A DNA stretch of 11,108 bases, taken from NCBI GenBank assembly GCA_964501185.1, contig CAZCRT010000060.1, forward strand, positions 1 through 11,108. Reading direction: 5' to 3'. The notes under the pieces were generated by a model. The model was not told the DNA's origin and did no database searches. It saw only the letters and a program-made list of their open reading frames with translations. This DNA comes from BS150m-G50 sp964501185 [NCBI: uncultured Bacteroidia bacterium] (GTDB lineage Bacteria > CAIWAD01 > BS150m-G50). Numbering within the stretch: position 1 is the first letter of the stretch; each line of letters begins with the position of its first letter. Positions 1 to 6,277 of the stretch are shown in pieces. Position numbers and translations under genes: made by a program.

Positions 1-107
1 CTCAGTCAAGATAATACAGTATCATTGTTATGAAAGAAGATTAGTTGTACACATTATTCTCTTGAACTTCCATAGCCTGCCGGGGTAGCCTGCGGGTTCA
101 CAGCTTT

Positions 108-311
108 CTACACCTGCACCTGACAATCATAATCCCCTTTACAATTTCCTATCCGATGATTCCCCACATATTGAAAAAGTGCAGATATTACAATATCTTG
201 ATATCTGTGATGACACTGTACAAACAGGTGTCTTTTAACATCCCCTGATGTTGTTACCAGTACTCTTACTGTGTACAGAAAATCCAGGTTCCCATGATAA
301 GGAAACTCCAT
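108..311 (-). CDS. Doubtful small ORF, 67 residues, hypothetical
   Basis: This is a 67-codon minus-strand reading frame divergent from the gene at 356. Its best support is a full Shine-Dalgarno match, AGGAGGT at 322-316, four bases before the ATG at 311. Against it, the predicted protein is rich in His and Cys (about six His, three Cys), has no signal peptide, membrane segment or recognisable motif, and does not resemble its neighbours in composition. It lies in AT-rich sequence that also carries the inverted repeats. I recognise no family. It may be a real small gene expressed divergently from the propeller gene, or a chance frame behind a chance purine run; the second is more likely. Confidence 0.2.
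   Translation of the reverse strand: MEFPYHGNLDFLYTVRVLVTTSGDVKRHLFVQCHHRYQDIVISALFQYVGNHRIGNCKGDYDCQVQV
182..207. repeat. Overlapping inverted repeats (AGATAT/ATATCT)
   Basis: Two perfect inverted repeats share one arm. AGATATT (183-189) pairs with AATATCT (192-198) across two bases, and CAGATAT (182-188) also pairs with ATATCTG (201-207). The site therefore has three half-site-like elements and could bind a dimeric regulator or form one of two alternative hairpins. It sits about 150 bases upstream of the gene at 356. The sequence is AT-rich, so chance is a real alternative; an operator role is inference. Confidence 0.35.
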
Positions 312-330
312 TGATACCTCCTGCTTCCAT

Positions 331-340
331 TAACCGGTTA
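331..340. repeat. 10-base palindrome before first gene
   Basis: TAACCGGTTA is its own reverse complement and ends 15 bases before the ATG at 356, in the place where a ribosome site would be expected. It could be an operator or simply a chance palindrome. No Shine-Dalgarno sequence is visible between it and the start codon. Confidence 0.3.
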
Positions 341-355
341 CTTAAATGCAGAATT

Positions 356-2335
356 ATGAACCGGCTGATACTGATGGCCCTGTCCGGTCTGATCAGTCTT
401 CCGGTAACGGGTCAGGCTGAATGGGTGGAAACCAGTGGGCCAATGGGGAGATATGTAAGGTCTATCGCCTGGGACGGTTCCAGCGTATTTGCAGCTACCG
501 GTGGTGGCGTACTGGCATCGGATGATTCCGGTGAAGAGTGGGAGTTCCGCAACACAGGTCTCAGCAGCTATGACTGCAAATCACTGGTAGTATGTGACAG
601 TTTTCTTTTTGTATCCGGTGATGAGGGTGTTTTTCGCACAGGTGATCAGGGATTGCAGTGGGAACGGGCAGGGGAGGAGTTGTCAGGTGTATATGTTAAA
701 ACTCTCGCTGTCCACAACGGAGCTCTTTTCGCCGGCACCTACCTGCGCGGTGTCTATCGATCGACCGATTCCGGTGAAAACTGGACCACGGTTAACGACG
801 GATTACCGGCAAAGTATGTCTACTGGCTGGCCTCCGACGGTGTAAGCATTTATGCCGGCACTTATCTTGACGGCATGTTCCGATCCAGCGATCTGGGTGA
901 AAGCTGGACCCCCATCAACAATGGTATCACCGATACAAGTATCATGTCGATTCATTTCTTTGCAGGGAAACTCTTCACCAGCACCCTGTATGACGGTGTC
1001 TTCGTTTCCGAGAACGGTGGTGATCTCTGGACACCCCTCGGGACGAACATACCTTCGGTGAAGGGATTTGCAGGTATTGACGGATATCTGTTCGCGGCAT
1101 CGCATGGGCAGGGAGTATTTATCTCCAGCGATTCGGGTGACAGCTGGACAGCCGTTAACGATGGCTTGACCGAGCAGAATGTATGGTCGATCAGTGCGTG
1201 TGACACGCTGCTGTTCGTTGGCGTCAGGAGCGGGCGAATCTACAGATCACCAGACCGGGGTGACAGCTGGAGCCTGTCCTGCAACCAGGTATTCCGAGCC
1301 TGTATCGGTTCGCTCGAAGTCAGCGGTTTGAACCTGTATGCGGGATCACACGGATCAGGCTTTTACATATCGAATGACGATGGTTCGAGCTGGGTCAGGG
1401 CGAGTTCAATCTGGACGGTTGAAATACGTGATGTTTTCACAGATGGCGCGCTGGTGCTGGCCGGCACCGATATGCTGGGGATTTTCCGCTCTTCCAACTA
1501 CGGTGCCAGTTTCACTATGTCCAATAACGGTCTGGGCAGTGCCTGGATTCAGGCATTTACCATCTGTAATGGTATCATCTTTGCAGGTAGCGGAGAAGAG
1601 GGGATCTATATTTCATCCGATAATGCTCTGACCTGGACCCCGGCCAGTGAGGGATTGGCCAGTGATAACATCACCGCACTGGCTACCGATGGTGTGAATG
1701 TGTATGCCGGCACCTTTGACAGCGGTGTCTATCTCTCCACTGACCTCGGTACAAACTGGACAACAGTTAACAATGGCCTCCCTGCAGGAGTTGTTACTTC
1801 ATTACTGTTTCAGAACGGCTCCCTGTTTGCAGGAACCGCTGCCGATGGTATCTATGTTTCCCATAATGAGGGTGACAGTTGGTATCCCGCACAAAGTGGA
1901 TTGCCTGCTCAATCACACATACGCTGCCTGACCGCGGAGGGGGCCTTGCTTTATGCCGGTACCGATGCCGGTGCTGTTTTCACCAGTAACGATCAGGGCA
2001 ACAACTGGATCCCGACCGGTGATGGGCTACCGGGAAGCGCGGTACTCTCGCTACAGGTTCAGGATTCTCATCTCTATGCCGGTTTGAACGCCGGCGGTGT
2101 CTGGCGTTCACCACTGCCGCTGCCGATGACTGATCTGACCATCCATTACTATTCAAGCCAGATCGTCCAGCTGACCTGGCCTTCATTAACGGGAGCAGTG
2201 ACTTACGAGGTTTACCGTCTGGACAGCCCCGATGCTCTGCCCGGGGAGCTGATTGCCACGCAGATCGATACCGTTTTCGTCGAATCTGTGCAGGGGCATT
2301 CACAGCTTTTCTACTATGTCAAAGCGCAGTTTTAG
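356..2335 (+). CDS. Exported Asp-box (BNR/Ycf48-like) repeat beta-propeller protein with FN3-like C-terminus
   Basis: The start at 356 is chosen because it gives a Sec signal peptide (MNRLILMALSG onwards, likely cut after GQA at residue 21). The frame stays open 36 codons further upstream, but that part looks non-coding, and neither start has a clear ribosome site. Residues about 28-590 are some 13 complete repeats of 40-41 residues plus a shortened one. Each has the pattern (L/I)(Y/F)AGT-x-GV-(Y/F)-x-S-x-D-x-G-x-x-W, the Asp-box of sialidase/Ycf48-type propellers, so two seven-bladed propellers are plausible. Residues 591-659 look like a fibronectin type III module. I see no sialidase catalytic residues, so an enzyme call is not justified; a surface-binding or scaffold role is inference. 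There is no T9SS sorting domain at the C-terminus. The next gene begins 147 bases downstream on the same strand without an obvious terminator between, so co-transcription is possible. Confidence 0.88.
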   Translation: MNRLILMALSGLISLPVTGQAEWVETSGPMGRYVRSIAWDGSSVFAATGGGVLASDDSGEEWEFRNTGLSSYDCKSLVVCDSFLFVSGDEGVFRTGDQGLQWERAGEELSGVYVKTLAVHNGALFAGTYLRGVYRSTDSGENWTTVNDGLPAKYVYWLASDGVSIYAGTYLDGMFRSSDLGESWTPINNGITDTSIMSIHFFAGKLFTSTLYDGVFVSENGGDLWTPLGTNIPSVKGFAGIDGYLFAASHGQGVFISSDSGDSWTAVNDGLTEQNVWSISACDTLLFVGVRSGRIYRSPDRGDSWSLSCNQVFRACIGSLEVSGLNLYAGSHGSGFYISNDDGSSWVRASSIWTVEIRDVFTDGALVLAGTDMLGIFRSSNYGASFTMSNNGLGSAWIQAFTICNGIIFAGSGEEGIYISSDNALTWTPASEGLASDNITALATDGVNVYAGTFDSGVYLSTDLGTNWTTVNNGLPAGVVTSLLFQNGSLFAGTAADGIYVSHNEGDSWYPAQSGLPAQSHIRCLTAEGALLYAGTDAGAVFTSNDQGNNWIPTGDGLPGSAVLSLQVQDSHLYAGLNAGGVWRSPLPLPMTDLTIHYYSSQIVQLTWPSLTGAVTYEVYRLDSPDALPGELIATQIDTVFVESVQGHSQLFYYVKAQF

Positions 2336-2472
2336 AACAGGTTTTTTCGGATTAATCGTGAAAGCGGATATCTGACGCCTGGCTGGACTACTACTTCTAA
2401 ACTGCCAGAGCAACCCTTTGCTTTCTGTGCTGAATGTAATACTTTTCAAGCAGTCGATTTGCCACTCAGTGC

Positions 2473-2477
2473 AGGGG
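2473..2477 (+). promoter_or_regulatory. Ribosome binding site of the W-x-D-x-R repeat gene
   Basis: GGGGG ends five bases before the ATG at 2483. It favours that ATG over an in-frame TTG at 2459, which would put a polar extension in front of the signal peptide. Confidence 0.6.
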
Positions 2478-2482
2478 GTACT

Positions 2483-5400
2483 ATGCGCAGCTGTTTTGTT
2501 CTCCTCATGCTTTCAACAATCACCTTTGCTCAAACTGCCGAACTACTCTGGGATCCTGATGGTGTTCCAATCAGGCAGGGTCACAATATCGAGTGGAGCA
2601 ATGCATCCTGTGTGGGGAGTCTCGGCGAGGTGATCACAGCCTGGTCTGATACCCGTAACCAGTGGCGTGATATCTTTGTGCAGAAAATCGATGATCAGGG
2701 CAATGAACTCTGGACTGAAGATGGTGTACTGGTTTACGATGGCAATTTCCACCAGCGGGGTCCGGTGCTGGAATCAGATCGCAACGGCGGTGCCTTTATC
2801 AGCTGGGTCGATTTTCGTTCTGACAGCGCTGGTGACATCTATTCACAGCATATCGGACCAGATGGTGAACTGTTGTTCGATGCAGACGGCGTGCCGATCT
2901 GTACTGCAGGCAACCATCAAAACACGATCAGCAGCTGCTATGATGAGGCTGGTGGGTTTTTTATTACCTGGCAGGATGAACGGAACGGTAGTTGTGATCT
3001 CTATATCACCCGTCTCCTGGCGGATGGTTCCATCGCCCCCGGTTTTGAAGCTGACGGTTTACCGGTAGTGACAGAGCCGGGTGAGCAGATTTCAGTCAGT
3101 CTGGTATCCGACCTGGAAGGTGGAGCCTGGATAACCTGGGCAGACAAGCGTGTTCAGGACAATCACAATATCTACATTCAGCATCTTCTTGCAGACGGCA
3201 CCATGGTACTGGATGAGAACGGCTTCCTGGTTTGTGGTACGGAGGGAATCCAGAAGGAACCCAGGCTGGCACCCGACGCACTAGGTGGTGTTTTTGTTTC
3301 CTGGGTAGACAAGCGGAACGATAACTTCGGTGACATCTATCTACAGCACCTCAACAGCGAGGGAACGATCAGCTTCACTGCTGATGGTATACCAGTCAGC
3401 GCGAATCCGGACATCGAGGAGAAGAACAACCGCATTGTCAATGCCGGTGTGGGTATGGCTATCATCGTGTGGCAGGACAACCGCAACGATCCCGATAATA
3501 CTGTCGGTGATATTTATATACAGAAAGTGTCGACATCTGATCTGATCTGGACTCCCGGTGGCATCCCCGCCTGCACTGCACCTGAAGAACAGGTTCACGC
3601 CCGCATGACATCCGATAACAATGGTGGCGCATTTATCGCCTGGACCGATTATCGCAATGGTGGTGCTTTCGGGTATGAAGATATCTATCTCCAGCATGTT
3701 GACTCAGATGGTAACATGCTCTGGGGTGATGACGGCAACGGGCTACCTGCCTCTGTAGAAACAGATAGTCAGTATTCTCCTTCAGTGAGAGCTGATCAGA
3801 ATGGCGGCGTGTTTGTTTCCTGGAGTGATCTACGTTACGGCAGCCAGGGGATTTTCAGTAACTGTCTCGACAGTGACGGAGAATCCCGTTATGATGAGGA
3901 ACAGGGCAGGGAGGTAATCTGGGGGATTGGCGGGAATGTCTCCAGACTGACCAGCACAGCGACCAGTGATAATGGCGTTATCTTTGTCTGGGAAGATCGT
4001 CGGGCTCACAGAAGTGAGATCGTTGCCCAGAAAATGACCGACCAGCTGTTTGATGACGGTATGGGAGAGATGCTCTGGGAACATAACGGTGTTGCTCTCC
4101 ATCCCGATTTCAGCGAAAGGGACCAGCGGGAGCCTCAGATCATCCCCGATGGTGAAGGTGCCTATATAGGACTCCTGTGGGGGCCCGATCTGGCATCCGC
4201 CGCTTTCCTGACCCGCCTGGGTAGTGACGGAGTGCCGCTCTGGGAGGAACCGGTCTGTGTCACAGCGGAGTACAATGTCAATCCAACCGATTATCAGCAG
4301 GATCTTCACATCTGCGATGATGATGCGGGAGGTGTAATCGCCATCTGGACCGATCACAATGAGCTTGTAGATCCAATGTACACCAGGATCTTCGCCCAGC
4401 GTTTCAATCCTGCAGGTGAACGCCTCTGGGGTGAGGATGGGGTGCAGGTTTCCACCAACAGCGATAACACTTGGCATATGCTCCAGGCTGTTGATGCTGA
4501 TAACCAGGGTGGGGTATATATCCTCTGGATGTATGGTGTCTGGGGAGATTTCAACCTGCGGATGCAGCATATCGATACCGACGGCAACGTAGTAGAAGGT
4601 TGGGATGCTGAGGGGCTGGATGTATGTACTGCATCCGCTAACCAGTGGCAGGGAACGCTGGTCACACAGGAGAACGGTGACGACTCTCCCGGTGTCCTTG
4701 CAGTCTGGAACGACCCACGTGAATCAGCTAACAGTAAGGACATTTTTGGTCAATCAGTGCTGGCTGATGGAACCCTGCAATGGGAGGAAGATGGAATTCT
4801 GTTGGTGACAGGAACATCTGACCAGGAATTCAGCCGGGTACGCCCGGATGGTGAAAGTGGTTTCTACCTGCTCTGGAAGGACTTTTCCAACCTCAGCGAT
4901 TACAACCTCTATATGCAGCATTTCGATGACAGCGGTACACCACTATGGACAATCGATAGCACTGCTGTATGCGAAGCTGTCAACGATCAGTGGGGTGCTG
5001 ACTTCATCCTCTTCGAGCGGGATGGTGAGAACCGTATGATCTGTAACTGGGCTGATCTGCGGACGAACACGCATTATGATATGTATGGACAGGAAATCAG
5101 TGCTGATGGTGCACATAGCTGGGATGGTGAAGATGGCGCTGTTATCAATGACCGGTTCCATCACCAGAAGTACCCGACTATCAGCTATGATGGCGAGTAT
5201 GGAGCCTATATCGGCTGGATTGACTACCGTTCATCATTCGCGGGAAGCTACTATCGCGCAGACGACCCCGGGCGCAGGTGTGATGGTTATGAGGAATTCA
5301 CTAACATTTTCGTCCAACGGGTGAATTCTTACCATATTCATAATGTAAGGGCAGCCATGAAGAGCCACCCGAACGGGATCTACCTGGCGCAAAGTTACCC

Positions 5401-5635
5401 TAACCCCTTCAATCCACATACTACAATCGAATACGAACTGGCCAGACCAGGCATGATCATGCTTTCCGTCTACAACATCAGAGGTCAGTTAGTCGACGTG
5501 ATACATGAAGGCTTCATGCAGGCGGGACAGCATACGGTCACCTGGGCTCCTGCCGATCTATCCTCTGGAGTATACATCTATCAGTTAAGCGCCGGCACTG
5601 ATGCAGTTTCGAAGAAGATGGTGTTGGTACGATGA
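2483..5635 (+). CDS. Large exported W-x-D-x-R repeat protein with T9SS type A sorting domain
   Basis: This 1050-residue protein starts with a short Sec signal peptide (MRSCFVLLMLSTITFA, likely cut after A16). From about residue 20 to 945 it consists of about 16 diverged repeats of roughly 50-65 residues. The consensus is GG-x-(F/V)-(I/V)-x-W-x-D-x-R, then a variable loop, DIY-x-QH, a DG turn, LW and a DG-(I/V)-P-V segment. Repeats 1-9, 13, 15 and 16 keep W-x-D-x-R well; 10, 11, 12 and 14 have lost the Arg. The repeats probably fold as propeller blades. Residues 967-1050 are a T9SS type A C-terminal domain: YPNPFNP, a Y-x-L strand, the VYN-x-RGQLV strand, a SSGVY-x-YQL strand and a basic KKMVLVR end. 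In that family the domain directs export through the outer membrane and is normally removed or used for anchoring. No catalytic motif was recognised; extracellular adhesion or scaffolding is a guess. The nearest genes to the right are convergent. Confidence 0.9.
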   Translation: MRSCFVLLMLSTITFAQTAELLWDPDGVPIRQGHNIEWSNASCVGSLGEVITAWSDTRNQWRDIFVQKIDDQGNELWTEDGVLVYDGNFHQRGPVLESDRNGGAFISWVDFRSDSAGDIYSQHIGPDGELLFDADGVPICTAGNHQNTISSCYDEAGGFFITWQDERNGSCDLYITRLLADGSIAPGFEADGLPVVTEPGEQISVSLVSDLEGGAWITWADKRVQDNHNIYIQHLLADGTMVLDENGFLVCGTEGIQKEPRLAPDALGGVFVSWVDKRNDNFGDIYLQHLNSEGTISFTADGIPVSANPDIEEKNNRIVNAGVGMAIIVWQDNRNDPDNTVGDIYIQKVSTSDLIWTPGGIPACTAPEEQVHARMTSDNNGGAFIAWTDYRNGGAFGYEDIYLQHVDSDGNMLWGDDGNGLPASVETDSQYSPSVRADQNGGVFVSWSDLRYGSQGIFSNCLDSDGESRYDEEQGREVIWGIGGNVSRLTSTATSDNGVIFVWEDRRAHRSEIVAQKMTDQLFDDGMGEMLWEHNGVALHPDFSERDQREPQIIPDGEGAYIGLLWGPDLASAAFLTRLGSDGVPLWEEPVCVTAEYNVNPTDYQQDLHICDDDAGGVIAIWTDHNELVDPMYTRIFAQRFNPAGERLWGEDGVQVSTNSDNTWHMLQAVDADNQGGVYILWMYGVWGDFNLRMQHIDTDGNVVEGWDAEGLDVCTASANQWQGTLVTQENGDDSPGVLAVWNDPRESANSKDIFGQSVLADGTLQWEEDGILLVTGTSDQEFSRVRPDGESGFYLLWKDFSNLSDYNLYMQHFDDSGTPLWTIDSTAVCEAVNDQWGADFILFERDGENRMICNWADLRTNTHYDMYGQEISADGAHSWDGEDGAVINDRFHHQKYPTISYDGEYGAYIGWIDYRSSFAGSYYRADDPGRRCDGYEEFTNIFVQRVNSYHIHNVRAAMKSHPNGIYLAQSYPNPFNPHTTIEYELARPGMIMLSVYNIRGQLVDVIHEGFMQAGQHTVTWAPADLSSGVYIYQLSAGTDAVSKKMVLVR

Positions 5636-5649
5636 GTGTTGCTTAAACC

Positions 5650-5693
5650 GGCAGGCGAAACTGCCAGGTCTTTTTGCGAAGCAAAATGGCAGT
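5650..5693. terminator. Bidirectional terminator-like hairpin region between convergent genes
   Basis: Two mutually exclusive folds are visible. On the plus strand GGCAG (5650-5654) pairs with CTGCC (5661-5665) over a GCGAAA loop and is followed by AGGTCTTTTT, which resembles an intrinsic terminator for the gene ending at 5635. Alternatively ACTGCCA (5660-5666) pairs with TGGCAGT (5687-5693), continued by TTTTGC/GCAAAA over a GAA loop, with a five-base bulge on one side. The second fold also works on the minus strand, about 45 bases beyond the NlpC/P60 stop. Termination is inferred; the U tracts are short. Confidence 0.55.
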
Positions 5694-5737
5694 TGTGAAA
5701 GTAAATTATGTGAAGTAGTCGCTCAGTATATCTCTAC

Positions 5738-6274
5738 TCACTCCAGCACTCTACGAGCGGTGAAAAAACTCTCGCTCCAATAAAAAGATCCCAGCGTTGA
5801 GATGGTGACACCTTTACTGATGGTAGCGTGTCCGATCTCCCCATGTCCCAGAAAGAGAGCCACATGCCGCTCACCCTTGATATGGAAGAAGACCAGATCT
5901 CCGCTGCGCAGGGCAGACTGCGATGGTACGCTTTCACCGCTGTAAATCTGCGTTGCGGTGCTGCGTGGGAGGTCAACTCCGAACAGCTCCAGCATGGCGA
6001 TTTTCACCAGGCCGGAGCAGTCCACACCGTTCCGACTGTTACCGCCGTACCGGTATGGCACCCCCCGCCATCTCTCAATGAAAGTGCGCAACTGCTGCTC
6101 CCGCTGGCTGTCGATTTCAGTACTACCCGCCGCACCGGGTTGTTCCACCTGTGGGCGGGGCGTATCATCCCCTCCGCCATATTGTGGTGCGGGGCGGATG
6201 AAACTGCAGCCACTGATCAGGAACAATAGCAGCAGCAGGTAAGAAAGGTTTCGTAGTGATAACAGGACACTCAA
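5738..6274 (-). CDS. NlpC/P60 family lipoprotein, probable peptidoglycan endopeptidase
   Basis: The 178-residue protein begins with a hydrophobic segment ending in a lipobox LISGC, so Cys23 should be lipidated. A Gly/Pro-rich linker (about 24-55) leads to an NlpC/P60 domain (about 60-178). The catalytic Cys is C86 in NGVDCSGLV; H137 in GERHVALFLG and H149 in GHAT complete the likely triad. The sequence order and the C-terminal YW-x-x-x-x-FTARRV match the NlpC/MepS type, which cuts peptide cross-links (D-Glu-Dpm or D-Ala-mDap bonds) in the cell wall. Length is typical for that group. The start is a TTG at 6274, lying three bases after the TAA of the upstream propeller gene and in the same frame. 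GAGG at 6284-6281 sits six bases before it. An ATG at 6278 overlaps the stop as TAATG but opens another frame of 37 codons. Coupled translation with the upstream gene is inferred. Confidence 0.92.
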   Translation of the reverse strand: MSVLLSLRNLSYLLLLLFLISGCSFIRPAPQYGGGDDTPRPQVEQPGAAGSTEIDSQREQQLRTFIERWRGVPYRYGGNSRNGVDCSGLVKIAMLELFGVDLPRSTATQIYSGESVPSQSALRSGDLVFFHIKGERHVALFLGHGEIGHATISKGVTISTLGSFYWSESFFTARRVLE

Positions 6275-6277
6275 ACA

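Larger units (their letters stand above)
1..355. other. Left-edge non-coding leader region
   Basis: No convincing complete gene is seen here. One plus-strand frame is open from the left edge to a TAG near position 91, but those 29 codons look like random sequence and cannot be assigned to an upstream gene. The stretch is visibly more AT-rich than the genes that follow. It holds an 8-base direct repeat TAGCCTGC (73-80 and 86-93, 13 bases apart), an inverted-repeat cluster at 182-207, a small stem-loop AACATC/GATGTT at 237-252, and the palindrome TAACCGGTTA at 331-340, just before the first gene. It probably contains the promoter and 5' leader of the gene at 356, but I could not fix a -35/-10 pair. 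Confidence 0.6.

Noticed and set aside
356-2335. Sialidase (neuraminidase) call for the Asp-box protein
   Set aside because: Asp-boxes are shared by many non-enzymatic propellers. I see no RIP motif or arginine triad, and the number of repeats is far above a six-bladed sialidase.
2305-2347. Possible terminator after the Asp-box gene (GCTTT/AAAGC then T runs)
   Set aside because: The stem is only five base pairs, has an 11-base loop, and its T run is separated from it. It is too weak to call.
2418-2443. Possible promoter before the W-x-D-x-R gene (TTGCTT and TAATAC)
   Set aside because: The spacing between the boxes is only about 13 bases, so the pair does not fit a sigma-70-type promoter.
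3830-4570. A 246-codon open frame on the minus strand inside the W-x-D-x-R repeat gene
   Set aside because: It lies wholly antisense to a clearly coding repeat gene. Its opening is explained by the biased codons of the repeats, and its product shows no domain or signal.
356-5635. Repetitive pattern reminiscent of a CRISPR or DNA satellite array
   Set aside because: The periodicity is at protein level, in frame, with diverged DNA between units. No identical short repeats with spacers occur.
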